From Micromonospora sp. C28SCA-DRY-2 (GTDB taxonomy: Bacteria; Actinomycetota; Actinomycetes; Mycobacteriales; Micromonosporaceae), in assembly GCF_030519475.1 (NCBI RefSeq), contig NZ_JAUMKD010000005.1, positions 310,001-374,000 of the forward strand: DNA of 64,000 nt. The letters run 5' to 3'. The notes under the pieces were generated by a model, which had not been told where the DNA came from, made no database searches, and saw only the letters and a list, made by a program, of their open reading frames with translations. Within the stretch, counting starts at the first letter, position 1. Every line of letters starts with the position of its first letter. The position numbers and the translations under genes were made by a program. Below, piece after piece: positions 29,395 to 36,987 of this stretch.

Positions 29395-30132
29395 TCAGCG
29401 GTCGAGGGCGGCCGGGTCGTCGGCGGGGACGACGACCTGGTCCGCGGCGGCGCCGGCGTCGGGGTGGAGCACGGCGAGCAGGCCCACGCCGACGGCCAGC
29501 CCGGCCAGTTGGGCGAGGGCGAACGCCGGCACCGAGGCGGGCGCGATCCCGGCGAAGGTGTCGGTGAACGCCCGCCCGATCGTCACCGCCGGGTTGGCGA
29601 ACGAGGTCGACGAGGTGAACCAGTAGGCGGCGCCGATGTAGGCGCCGACGGCGGCCGGTGCGGCCGACGCCCGCCCGGAGCGGGCGAGCGCGAAGACCAG
29701 CAGGACCAGCCCGCTGGTGGCGACGACCTCGCCCAGCCAGAGGTGCGCCCCGGTGCGCTCCCTGCCCGACAGGTCGACGGCGGTGAGGTCGAACATCAGG
29801 TTCGCCAGGACCGATCCGGCGACCGCCCCGGCGACCTGGGCGAGGGTGTAGCCGGCGAGGTCGCGGCCGGTCAGCCCGGTGCCGGCGCGGCGACCGAGGA
29901 ACCAGTCGGCGGCCGAGACGACCGGGTTGAAGTGCGCCCCGGAGACCGGGCCGAAGACCAGGATGAGCGCGCCCAGGGCGAGCGCGGTGGCGATCGAGTT
30001 CTCCAGCAACTGGAGGCCGACGTCACCGGGGGAGAGAGTGGCGGCCATGATGCCGGAGCCGACCACGGCGGCGACCAGCAGGGCGGTGCCGAGGAACTCG
30101 GCCAGCAGGCGCCGCCGGAGTGCGATGGACAT
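29395..30132 (-). CDS. Aquaglyceroporin, AqpS-type arsenite channel, 245 aa
   Basis: MIP family with both NPA boxes, SGAHFNPVVS near 65 (NPV variant) and TSFANPAVTIG near 180, and six membrane segments. Placed between arsenical regulators and ArsC, it fits the Sinorhizobium AqpS design in which arsenite made by ArsC leaves through a channel down its gradient. The window has no ArsB or Acr3 pump, so this may be the main arsenite exit route. Confidence 0.92.
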   Translation of the reverse strand: MSIALRRRLLAEFLGTALLVAAVVGSGIMAATLSPGDVGLQLLENSIATALALGALILVFGPVSGAHFNPVVSAADWFLGRRAGTGLTGRDLAGYTLAQVAGAVAGSVLANLMFDLTAVDLSGRERTGAHLWLGEVVATSGLVLLVFALARSGRASAAPAAVGAYIGAAYWFTSSTSFANPAVTIGRAFTDTFAGIAPASVPAFALAQLAGLAVGVGLLAVLHPDAGAAADQVVVPADDPAALDR

Positions 30133-30174
30133 GACGGGGCTCCTCCTCGGGGCGCGAAGCGCGGGCGGCGGGCG

Positions 30175-30852
30175 TCAGGGACGGTGGACGGCGGGGGCGA
30201 GCCGGTCGACGCGGTCGGCGAGCTCGGCGTAGGCGGCCTCGAACGCCTCGTCGGTGTCGAGCCGCACCGGGTCGGGCACCGACCAGTGCAGCCGGGGCCG
30301 GACCGGGCCGGTGAGTTCCTCGTGGGCGTTGTCGCAGACCGCGACCACCAGGTCGCCGTCGCGGACCACGTCCGCGACGTGTGCGGTGCCGGCCGGGTCG
30401 AGGTGGAGCCGGTGGCGGTGCGCCACGGTGATCGCCCGGGGGTGGACCCGGGCGGCCGGTTTCGTGCCGGCCGAGGCGGCCGGGCCGTGCGCGCGGTGCC
30501 GCCAGAGCGCGGCGGCGAGCTGGGAGCGGGCGGAGTTGTGCGTGCAGACGAAGACGACCCGCCCCACCCCGGTCAGCGGCGGCGTGCCGAGGGTGGCCAG
30601 GGTCTCCGGACGCAGCCGCAGGTAGGTGCGGCGCCGGTCGCCCTCGGACCGGGTGCGCACGACGAGCCCGGCCGCGCTGAGCACCTTGACGTGATGGGCG
30701 ACCAGGTTGGTCGGCATGTCGAGGGCGTGGGCGATCTCGCCGGGCGAGGCGTCGCCGAGGGTGAGCGCGTCCACGATCGCCAGCCGCGCCGGGTCGCCGA
30801 GGGCGGCGTGGACCCGGGCCCGGTCGCCCAGGGTGGAATGCTCAGCGTTCAT
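30175..30852 (-). CDS. ArsR-ArsC fusion: HTH repressor joined to a low-molecular-weight arsenate reductase, 225 aa
   Basis: Residues 1-90: ArsR-type winged helix (HAALGDPARLAIVDALTLGDASPGEIAHALDMPTNLVAHHVKVL). Residues 98-225: LMW phosphatase fold with P-loop VFVCTHNSARSQ (C-x5-R). No CxC metal motif in the HTH part, so sensing may use the reductase cysteines. ATG 30852 is chosen over a TTG at 30888 because that TTG is part of the -35 box and the predicted transcript starts at the ATG. Autoregulated head of the operon. Confidence 0.88.
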   Translation of the reverse strand: MNAEHSTLGDRARVHAALGDPARLAIVDALTLGDASPGEIAHALDMPTNLVAHHVKVLSAAGLVVRTRSEGDRRRTYLRLRPETLATLGTPPLTGVGRVVFVCTHNSARSQLAAALWRHRAHGPAASAGTKPAARVHPRAITVAHRHRLHLDPAGTAHVADVVRDGDLVVAVCDNAHEELTGPVRPRLHWSVPDPVRLDTDEAFEAAYAELADRVDRLAPAVHRP

Positions 30853-30888
30853 TGAGTCAACTCTCGCTGAGCTGTAGGCGACTGTCAA
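30853..30888 (-). promoter_or_regulatory. Leaderless promoter and operator of the ArsR-ArsC fusion operon
   Basis: On the minus strand: TTGACA (30888-30883), 17 nt, GAGAGT (30865-30860), 7 nt, ATG. The inverted repeat CTCAGCG (30841-30847) / CGCTGAG (30865-30871) and the palindrome-like TTGAGTCAA straddle the -10 and start site, a fitting ArsR operator. Confidence 0.7.
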
Positions 30889-31023
30889 GCCGGGACGAGT
30901 CGCGGGGCCCTCTCCGCCGCGGTGGCGCGGCTGGTGGACAAGTTGAGCGTGGTGCCCGGGGCGGGCGTCAGCGGCGGCGGCGTCGGATCCGCGAAGGGCG
31001 ACGCCGGGCCCGGAGAGCGGCGA

Positions 31024-31368
31024 TCAGCAGCAGGTCGCCAGGTAGGACTGCAGTTCGGCCAACGCGGCGAGCGCGCCGTCGCGGTCCGCCCGGTAGTAGA
31101 CGGTCTTCCCGTCGCGCCGCGACGTCACCACCCGACCCCGGCGCAGCAGCGTCAACTGCTGCGAGGCGGTGGCCTGGCTGATGCCCGTGCGCTCGGCCAC
31201 CTCGCCCACCGACAGTTCCGCGCCCCGCGCGAACAGCATCATGATCCGCTGCCGGGTCGGGCTGCCCAGCGCCTTGAGGAACTCCTGCGTCTCCGGCGCC
31301 AGCCCGGACGGGGCGTCGACCGGCCCCGCGGTCGAGGATGTCGGTCGTCCGGACGTCGCCTGCTGCAT
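31024..31368 (-). CDS. ArsR/SmtB-family repressor, 114 aa
   Basis: Winged-helix core KALGSPTRQRIMMLFARGAELSVGEVAERTGISQATASQQLTLLRRG. No CxC in the recognition region; a Cys-Cys pair ends the protein (ATCC), a likely metalloid site. ATG 31368 is preferred over GTG 31377: GGAAGG lies 8 nt upstream. Divergent from a flavoprotein monooxygenase, sharing a symmetrical operator. Confidence 0.9.
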   Translation of the reverse strand: MQQATSGRPTSSTAGPVDAPSGLAPETQEFLKALGSPTRQRIMMLFARGAELSVGEVAERTGISQATASQQLTLLRRGRVVTSRRDGKTVYYRADRDGALAALAELQSYLATCC

Positions 31369-31391
31369 GCCTCCCACCTTCCCGCACCATC

Positions 31392-31425
31392 ATCATATTG
31401 TCATTCAACAAAATGACGATATGAT
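31392..31425. promoter_or_regulatory. 34-bp symmetrical operator with two mirrored promoters
   Basis: ATCATATTGTCATT, CAACAA, AATGACGATATGAT: 14-bp arms with one mismatch. Each arm supplies a TATGAT -10 (31420-31425 rightward, 31397-31392 leftward) with a TTGTCA / TCGTCA -35 in the opposite arm, 16 nt away. The rightward -10 is 7 nt before the ATG at 31433, a leaderless start. One bound repressor would shut both directions. Confidence 0.85.
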
Positions 31426-31432
31426 CGCCCGC

Positions 31433-32542
31433 ATGACTCCGCGAACCGAACCCCTCGTCATCGTCGGTGGTGGCCAGTCCGGCCTGGCCGCCGCCCGGGC
31501 CGCGCTGACCGCCGGCCTGCGCCCCGTCGTCCTGCACGCCGGCACCGAACCGGTCGGCTCGTGGCCCGACTACTACGACAGCCTCACCCTCTTCTCGCCG
31601 GCGCGCTACAGCGCCCTGCCGGGCCTCGACTTCGGCGGTGACCCGGAGCGCTACCCGAGCCGCGCCGAGGTGGTGGCGTACCTGCGCCGCTATGCCGCCG
31701 GTCTGGACGCCGACATCCGCACCGGCGTCCGGGTCGCCGCGGTGCTGCCGCGTCCCGACGGCGGCTACCTGCTGCGTACCGACGCCGGTGACGAACTCGC
31801 GGCGGCCGGGATCGTCGCCGCCAGCGGGTCGTTCGGCAACCCGCACCGGCCGGTCCTGCCCAGGCAGGACCGGTACGCGGGGGAGTTGCGCCACGTCGCC
31901 GACTACCGCCGGCCGGAACCGTACGCGGGGCGGCGGGTCGTGGTCGTCGGGGCCGGCAACTCGGCGGTGCAGGTCGGCCACGAGCTGGCCGCGTACGCCG
32001 ACGTCACCCTGGCCACCCGCGCACCCGTACGGTTCCTGCCGCAGCGCATCCGGGGCCGGGACCTGCACCACTGGCTCCGGGTCACCGGCGCGGACCTGCT
32101 GCCGGGCCCGGTGCTCGCCCGGCTGGTCCGGCACGCCGCCGTGCTCGACACCGGGGTGTACCGCGACGCCATCGCCGCCGGCGCGCCGGCCCGCCGGGAG
32201 ATGTTCACCGCGTTCACCGACGACGGGGTGATCTGGCGTGACGGCACCGCCGAGCGGGTCGACGCTGTCCTCTTCGCCACCGGCTACCGCCCGCACCTGG
32301 CCTACCTGGCGCCGCTGGGCACCCTCGATGACGGCCTGCCCCGCCAGCGCGGCGGGATCTCCACCACCCATCCCGGGCTGGGCTACCTCGGCCTGGAGTT
32401 CCAGCGGTCGTTCTCCTCGAACACCCTGCGCGGGGTGGGACGCGACGCGGCGTACGTGCTGGCCGCCGTCGCCGCGCACGTGTCCGGCCGGTCGCGGCGC
32501 CGCCCCGCGCCGCCGCGCACCGCCGTCGGCGGCCGGCCGTGA
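31433..32542 (+). CDS. Flavin-containing monooxygenase-like protein (ArsO-type), 369 aa
   Basis: Two Rossmann motifs: VIVGGGQSGLAAARAAL near 10 (FAD) and VVVVGAGNSAVQVGHELA near 167 (NADPH), and FATGYRPHLAYL near 282. Class B flavoprotein monooxygenase fold as in ArsO proteins of arsenic islands. ATG 31433 matches the leaderless promoter. A role in arsenic chemistry is inferred from the divergent ArsR and neighbours; reaction unknown. Confidence 0.83.
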   Translation: MTPRTEPLVIVGGGQSGLAAARAALTAGLRPVVLHAGTEPVGSWPDYYDSLTLFSPARYSALPGLDFGGDPERYPSRAEVVAYLRRYAAGLDADIRTGVRVAAVLPRPDGGYLLRTDAGDELAAAGIVAASGSFGNPHRPVLPRQDRYAGELRHVADYRRPEPYAGRRVVVVGAGNSAVQVGHELAAYADVTLATRAPVRFLPQRIRGRDLHHWLRVTGADLLPGPVLARLVRHAAVLDTGVYRDAIAAGAPARREMFTAFTDDGVIWRDGTAERVDAVLFATGYRPHLAYLAPLGTLDDGLPRQRGGISTTHPGLGYLGLEFQRSFSSNTLRGVGRDAAYVLAAVAAHVSGRSRRRPAPPRTAVGGRP

Positions 32543-32560
32543 ACCGGGGCGGCGGTACGC

Positions 32561-32932
32561 CTAGGCGACGCCGGCCGGCTCGACCGTGAGCAGGGCCGCC
32601 AGTTGGCGCAGCACCCCGGGGCGGGCCCGGTAGTAGACCCAGGTGCCCCGCCGCTCCGCGTCCACCAGGCCCGCCTCGCGCAGTGTCCGCAGGTGGTGGG
32701 AGATGGTCGGCCCGCTGAGGTCGAAGGCGGGAGTGAGGTCGCAGACGCAGGCCTCGCCCCCCTCGGCCGAGGCGATCATGGACATCAGCTGGAGCCGGAC
32801 CGGGTCGCCGAGGGCCTTGAAGGCGGGGGCGAGGACGGCGGCCGTCTCCGCCGGCACCCGGCGCTGCGCCAGCGGCGGGCAGCACGGCGTCTCGGCGTCC
32901 AGGACGGTCAGCGGCGTCGGCTGCTTTGACAT
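32561..32932 (-). CDS. arsR: ArsR-family arsenite-responsive repressor with CxC site, 123 aa
   Basis: Winged helix FKALGDPVRLQLMSMIASAEGGEACVCDLTPAFDLSGPTISHHLRTLREAGLV. The C-V-C-D-L motif in the DNA-binding helix is the classical As(III) site of ArsR. An N-terminal PCCPP adds two more cysteines. Divergent from the 49-aa/CCG/M28 operon, whose promoter region it overlaps, so it probably controls both. Confidence 0.92.
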   Translation of the reverse strand: MSKQPTPLTVLDAETPCCPPLAQRRVPAETAAVLAPAFKALGDPVRLQLMSMIASAEGGEACVCDLTPAFDLSGPTISHHLRTLREAGLVDAERRGTWVYYRARPGVLRQLAALLTVEPAGVA

Positions 32933-32956
32933 TCCTCTAGGTTGACATCTCTCTAA
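32926..32956. promoter_or_regulatory. Direct repeats over the arsR start / divergent promoter
   Basis: TTGACATTCCTCTA (32926) and TTGACATCTCTCTA (32942), 16-bp period. Read leftward, each copy contains a Shine-Dalgarno-like AGAG plus ATGTCAA; the distal copy encodes only Met-Ser-Thr-stop, the proximal one starts arsR. Read rightward, each offers a TTGACA -35. Likely a duplicated operator/start region. Confidence 0.55.
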
Positions 32957-33017
32957 TCAGCGTGCAAGTCTCTGCTTAGACGGACGTCAAGACAGGCTCC
33001 GTGGGAAGGGGATCGTC

Positions 33018-33167
33018 ATGTTCGGCAAGGCCCGACGGTTGGTGGCGGCGCGGGCGGGAGTGCGCTTCTGCGACTCCTGCGCGCAGGTCTCGACCGCCTC
33101 GCAGCGCGCGGAGCGTCGCTACGACCGCGTGCGCACCAGCGTCCACACCATGATCAGCCCTCGATGA
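33018..33167 (+). CDS. Small conserved-looking protein with CxxC, 49 aa
   Basis: Opens MFGKARRLVAARAGVRFCDSC and ends HTMISPR. It has one FCDSCAQVST motif and is rich in Arg. It resembles short actinobacterial proteins with an FCDxCA motif, but I know no function. Weak GGAAGGGG ribosome site. Its stop overlaps the next start in ATGA, so it is coupled to the CCG-motif protein. Confidence 0.6.
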   Translation: MFGKARRLVAARAGVRFCDSCAQVSTASQRAERRYDRVRTSVHTMISPR

Positions 33168-33436
33168 GCGACAGGACGGCGACCACGATGAGCGAGCACA
33201 TCCAGCCGGCCGGCGGGTTCGCCGGCGACCCGGCCGCCGCGCTGGCGGTCACCGGTTCCGGCGGCTGCTGCGGCAGTCCGGCCCAGGCGGTCGGCTCGAT
33301 CCTGCCGCCCGCCGGCCTGCCCGCGGCGTCCGGCCCGTGTTGCGGCACCCGGCGGGAGGCCGAGGCCGTCGGCGCCTGCTGCGGCGCCGAGGCGAAGACC
33401 GCCGCCGTCGACGCCGGGCAGGGGTGCTGCGGATGA
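33164..33436 (+). CDS. Cysteine-rich protein with four CCG motifs, 90 aa
   Basis: Ten or so cysteines arranged mainly as pairs: GGCCGS near 34, GPCCGT near 59, GACCGA near 71 and a C-terminal GCCG, separated by Ala/Pro/Gly linkers. No signal peptide or known fold. Paired Cys are good ligands for As(III); in this island a metallochaperone or sink role is inferred. An inner ATG at 33188 is an alternative start. Coupled on both sides by ATGA overlaps. The flavoprotein at 35578 carries the same CCG motif twice in its tail. Confidence 0.7.
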   Translation: MSDRTATTMSEHIQPAGGFAGDPAAALAVTGSGGCCGSPAQAVGSILPPAGLPAASGPCCGTRREAEAVGACCGAEAKTAAVDAGQGCCG

Positions 33437-34662
33437 TCCCGGCCGACCCGCCCGCGCCGCCGGCGGAGATCTCCGGCGAACGGATGGTGGCCACCGTCGC
33501 CGCCCTCGCCGCGGACCGTTTCGCCGGCCGGCGGGTCGGCTCCGCCGGCGGGGCGGCCGCCCGGGCCTGGCTCGCCGATCGGCTGGCCGCGCTCGGCGCG
33601 ACGGTGGAGACCGACGAGTTCCCCGTGCGAGCGGTGCCCGAACTGTCCGCCGCGCCCACGGTGACCTGGGGTGCCGGCACCGCCGCGCACCGCCTCACCG
33701 CCGGTCGGCAGGTCGCCGTCCACCTCGCGTCCGCGTACGCCCCGGAGGTCCGGCGGGGTGGGCTGGGGGTGGCCGGCGCCGACGACCCAACCGGCCGGTG
33801 GCTGGTGGTGCCGGCGGGAATGAGCCTCTTCGACGCCTACGGGCACGCGCACGGCGCGACGGGGCTGCTCGTGAGCCGCCCCGTCGACGCCGACGGCTGG
33901 CAGTACACCACCCTCGCCGGCCCGGACCCGGGGCCGTTGCCGGCCCTCACCCTCGACCCCGCCACGCACCGCGCGCTCCTCGCCGCGGCCGGCGCGCGGG
34001 GGTGGCTGGCCGCCGACGCCCCGCTGCGCCGGCTCGACGTCACCGGCGCCAACCTGCACGCCACCGTCCGCCGGGCGGCACCGGGCCGGCCCGACGTACT
34101 GCTCACCGCGCACTACGACGGCGTGGGCGACCACCCCGGGCTGCGGCAGCCGGGCGCGTCGGACAACGCCAGTGGCGTCGCGGTGGTGCTCGAGGCGGCC
34201 CGGGTCCTGGCCGCCGGGGCCGGCGGCGTCGGGCTCTCCGTCGCCCTGCTCGACGCCGAGGAGATCGGCGCCCTCGGCTCGGCACGCCACGCCCGTCGAC
34301 TGCGCGACGCCGGCGCCGACCCGCTCGTCGTCAACGTCGACGGCGCCGGCCGGCTGGACCGGGCGGCGGCCGTGGAGGCGGGCGGGCCCGCCCACCGGCT
34401 GCTCGCGCTGCTGGACCAGGCCGGCCGGCACGTCGGCGTACCGCTGGTGGCCGGGCCGGTGGCCTCGGACAACCGGCGCTACGGCGGCGCCGGGTTCGCC
34501 GCCGTCGGCATCGGCGCGGGCATGGCCGGCTACCACAGCCCGGCGGACACCGCAGAGCGGGTCGAACCGGCCACCCTGACCGCCCTGGCGCGGCTGGTGG
34601 TCGCCACCGTGCGGCTGGCCGCGCCGTCACCCGCTACACTTTCATCGCCGATCGGCGATTAA
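33433..34662 (+). CDS. M28-family zinc aminopeptidase-like protein, 409 aa
   Basis: Di-zinc M28 ligands are visible in order: TAHYDGVGDH near 222 (His-x-Asp), GASDNASGVAVVLEAA near 238 (Asp), LLDAEEIGALGS near 272 (Glu-Glu), VNVDGAG near 299 (Asp) and AGYHSPADT near 361 (His). No signal peptide, so cytosolic. Its start overlaps the stop of the CCG-motif gene; a peptidase fixed to a Cys-rich protein gene suggests they act together, for example in turnover of the metal-loaded protein or of thiol conjugates. Confidence 0.87.
   Translation: MIPADPPAPPAEISGERMVATVAALAADRFAGRRVGSAGGAAARAWLADRLAALGATVETDEFPVRAVPELSAAPTVTWGAGTAAHRLTAGRQVAVHLASAYAPEVRRGGLGVAGADDPTGRWLVVPAGMSLFDAYGHAHGATGLLVSRPVDADGWQYTTLAGPDPGPLPALTLDPATHRALLAAAGARGWLAADAPLRRLDVTGANLHATVRRAAPGRPDVLLTAHYDGVGDHPGLRQPGASDNASGVAVVLEAARVLAAGAGGVGLSVALLDAEEIGALGSARHARRLRDAGADPLVVNVDGAGRLDRAAAVEAGGPAHRLLALLDQAGRHVGVPLVAGPVASDNRRYGGAGFAAVGIGAGMAGYHSPADTAERVEPATLTALARLVVATVRLAAPSPATLSSPIGD
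34644..34659. promoter_or_regulatory. Perfect 16-bp palindrome upstream of the third arsR gene
   Basis: ATCGCCGATCGGCGAT, touching the stop codon of the M28 gene and 20 nt before the GTG of the following ArsR gene. A candidate operator for that ArsR. Confidence 0.7.
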
Positions 34663-34678
34663 CGATAGAGGGGGCGGA

Positions 34679-35005
34679 GTGGCTGACCTGCTCGACCGGG
34701 CGACCGCGCGGACGTACGCGTCGTGGTTCCGGGCCCTGGCGGACCCGACCCGGGTGCAGATCGTGGAGTACCTGGCCCGCCAGGCCCGGCCGATGAGCGT
34801 GGGAGAGATCGTCGCGGCGGTCGGGCTGGCCCAGTCCACCGTGTCCCAGCACCTCAAGGTCCTCACCGAGGTCCGGTTCGTGCTCGCCGAGCCGGCCGGC
34901 ACCGCCCGGCTCTACCGGGTCAACGACGCCTGTGTCGACTGCTTCCCGTCCGCCGCCGACGTGGTGATGGGCCGACCGGCCCCCAGCCCGAACGGAGCCT
35001 GCTGA
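34679..35005 (+). CDS. ArsR-family repressor with C-terminal CxxC, 108 aa
   Basis: Winged helix RALADPTRVQIVEYLARQARPMSVGEIVAAVGLAQSTVSQHLKVL; the recognition helix lacks CxC, but the C-terminus has NDACVDCFPSAAD, the As(III) site type seen in several actinobacterial ArsR proteins. GTG 34679 is preceded by GAGGGGG. Coupled to the acetyltransferase gene by TGATG. Confidence 0.9.
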   Translation: MADLLDRATARTYASWFRALADPTRVQIVEYLARQARPMSVGEIVAAVGLAQSTVSQHLKVLTEVRFVLAEPAGTARLYRVNDACVDCFPSAADVVMGRPAPSPNGAC

Positions 35006-35502
35006 TGGCCGACCTCACCGTCCGACCCATGCGACCCGAGGACGCCGACCGGGTCCTGGCGATCTACCAGGCGGGCCTCGACGGCGGCAACGCCAGCTTC
35101 GAGACGGTGGCGCCGACCTGGGCCGCGTTCGACGCCGGCCGGCTGCCCGCGCACCGCTTCGTGGCGGTCGACGGTGACGACACCGTCCTCGGCTGGGTAG
35201 CGGTCACGCCGACCTCCACCCGGGCGGTCTACGCCGGAGTGGTGGAGCACTCGATCTACGTCGACCCCGCCGCGCAGGGGCGCGGGGTGGCCCGGTCGCT
35301 GCTCGACGCGCTCGTCGCCTCGACCGAGGCGGCCGGCATCTGGACCATCCAGTCCGGCATCTTCCCGGAGAACGCCGCCAGCCTGGCCCTGCACGAGCGA
35401 GCGGGCTTCCGGGTGATCGGCGTGCGGGAGCGGGTCGGCCGGCACCACGGCCGGTGGCGCGACGTGGTGCTGCTGGAACGCCGCAGTCCCGTCGTCACCT
35501 GA
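35005..35502 (+). CDS. ArsN1-like GNAT acetyltransferase (arsinothricin/phosphinothricin N-acetyltransferase family), 165 aa
   Basis: Opens with VRPMRPEDADRVLAIYQAG and then has NASFET, the PAT/ArsN1 signature; acetyl-CoA loop VDPAAQGRGVARSLLDALV near 89; PENAASLALHERAGFRVIGVRERVGRHHGRWRDVVLLER to the C-terminus. PAT enzymes acetylate the amino group of phosphinothricin; ArsN1 does so for arsinothricin. Being in an ArsR-led operon favours ArsN1. Confidence 0.85.
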   Translation: MADLTVRPMRPEDADRVLAIYQAGLDGGNASFETVAPTWAAFDAGRLPAHRFVAVDGDDTVLGWVAVTPTSTRAVYAGVVEHSIYVDPAAQGRGVARSLLDALVASTEAAGIWTIQSGIFPENAASLALHERAGFRVIGVRERVGRHHGRWRDVVLLERRSPVVT

Positions 35503-35577
35503 CCGTCGTACGACCGGCCCGCCCGGGCCGTCGTCCGCCCTTTTGTTTCGATTGTCGTCAAGACAGAGGAGTTCCTG

Positions 35578-36987
35578 ATGAGCGTCCTGGACGAGTTGCC
35601 CGTGGTGGTCGTCGGCGCCGGGCCGGTCGGGCTCGCCGCGGCCGCGCACCTGCACGAGCGCGGCCTGCCCTGCACCGTGCTGGAGGCCGGTGACACCGCC
35701 GCCGCGGCGGTGCGCCAGTGGGGCCACGTGCGGCTGTTCTCCCCGTGGCGGTACAACCTCGACACCGCCGCCCGGCGGCTGCTCGACGCGGCCGGCTGGG
35801 TCGCGCCCGACCTCGACGCCCTGCCGACCGGCGCCGAACTCGCCACCGACTACCTCCAGCCGCTGGCCGAGCTGCCGCAGCTCAAGCCGCACCTGCGGTT
35901 CGGCGCCCGGGTGGTGGCGATCAGCCGGCTCGGCCTGGACCGGCTGCGCACCGCCGGCCGCGAGCAGGCCCCCTTCCTGGTCCGGCTGGCCGACGGCGAG
36001 GAACTGCTCGCCCGCGCGGTGGTCGACGCCTCCGGCACCTGGGGTACGCCCAACGTGCTCGGCGCCTCCGGCCTGCCCGCCCACGGCGAGGCCGAGGCCG
36101 CGGCGTACCTGGAGCCCGCCCTGCCGGACGTGCTCGGCGCCGACCGGGACCGGTTCGCCGGCCGGCACACGCTGGTGGTCGGGGCGGGGCACTCCGCGGC
36201 GAACACGCTGCTGTCCCTGGCCGAACTGGCGGCCGGCGCACCGGGCACCGAGGTGACCTGGGCGATCCGGAGCGCCAGCCCGGCCCGCACCTACGGTGGT
36301 GGCGACGCCGACGCGCTGCCCGCCCGGGGCGCCCTCGGCTCCCGGTTGCGCGAGCACGTCGACGCCGGCCGGATCCGGCTGCTCACCGGCCGCTCCGTGC
36401 ACGCGCTCGGCCCGACCGGCGGGCGCGTCACCGTGGCGGTGCGGGCCGCCGACGGCGGCGTGGAGTCCATCGTGGTGGACCGGATCGTCGCCGCCACCGG
36501 CTTCCGCCCGGACCACTCCATCGCCGCCGAGCTGCGGCTGGACCTCGACCCCGTGCTCGGCGCCACCCGGGCGCTCGCGCCGCTGATCGACCCGAACGAG
36601 CACTCCTGCGGCACCGTCCCGCCACACGGTGTCGACGAACTCGCCCACCCGGAGGCCGGCTACTACGCGGTCGGCATGAAGAGCTACGGGCGGGCGCCGA
36701 CGTTCCTCATGGCCACCGGCTACGAGCAGGTCCGCTCGGTGGTCGCCGCGCTGGCCGGCGACTGGACGGCAGCCCGCGACGTCCGGCTCGAACTCCCCGA
36801 GACCGGGGTCTGCAACAGCAACCCGGCGGACCCGGTGAGCGGGGACAGCTGCTGCGGCACCGCACCGGCTGCCGCGCCAGCCGGCCGCGGGCTGGCCACC
36901 GGTGTCAGCGGTGGGCTGCTCGCCGCGCCGGTCGGCCTGATCCCGCTGGCCACCGTCGGCGGCGACGCCGGCTGCTGCGGCGGCTGA
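35578..36987 (+). CDS. FAD-dependent oxidoreductase with Cys-rich CCG tail, 469 aa
   Basis: Rossmann motifs VVVVGAGPVGLAAAAHL near 8 and LVVGAGHSAANTLLSL near 200, and VAATGFRPD near 304, as in class B flavoprotein oxidoreductases. After about residue 415 comes a tail unlike the family: DSCCGTAPAAAPAG, a hydrophobic Gly/Ala/Leu run, and a final AGCCGG. The CCG words repeat those of the 90-aa protein 2.4 kb upstream. It has its own ribosome site (AGAGGAG) and an upstream CGTCAAGACAG word shared with the 33018 operon. Confidence 0.83.
   Translation: MSVLDELPVVVVGAGPVGLAAAAHLHERGLPCTVLEAGDTAAAAVRQWGHVRLFSPWRYNLDTAARRLLDAAGWVAPDLDALPTGAELATDYLQPLAELPQLKPHLRFGARVVAISRLGLDRLRTAGREQAPFLVRLADGEELLARAVVDASGTWGTPNVLGASGLPAHGEAEAAAYLEPALPDVLGADRDRFAGRHTLVVGAGHSAANTLLSLAELAAGAPGTEVTWAIRSASPARTYGGGDADALPARGALGSRLREHVDAGRIRLLTGRSVHALGPTGGRVTVAVRAADGGVESIVVDRIVAATGFRPDHSIAAELRLDLDPVLGATRALAPLIDPNEHSCGTVPPHGVDELAHPEAGYYAVGMKSYGRAPTFLMATGYEQVRSVVAALAGDWTAARDVRLELPETGVCNSNPADPVSGDSCCGTAPAAAPAGRGLATGVSGGLLAAPVGLIPLATVGGDAGCCGG

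Noticed and set aside
30853-30888. TTG at 30888 as the start of the ArsR-ArsC fusion
   Set aside because: The TTG is part of a well-spaced TTGACA -35 box and has no ribosome site; the ATG at 30852 matches the leaderless start.
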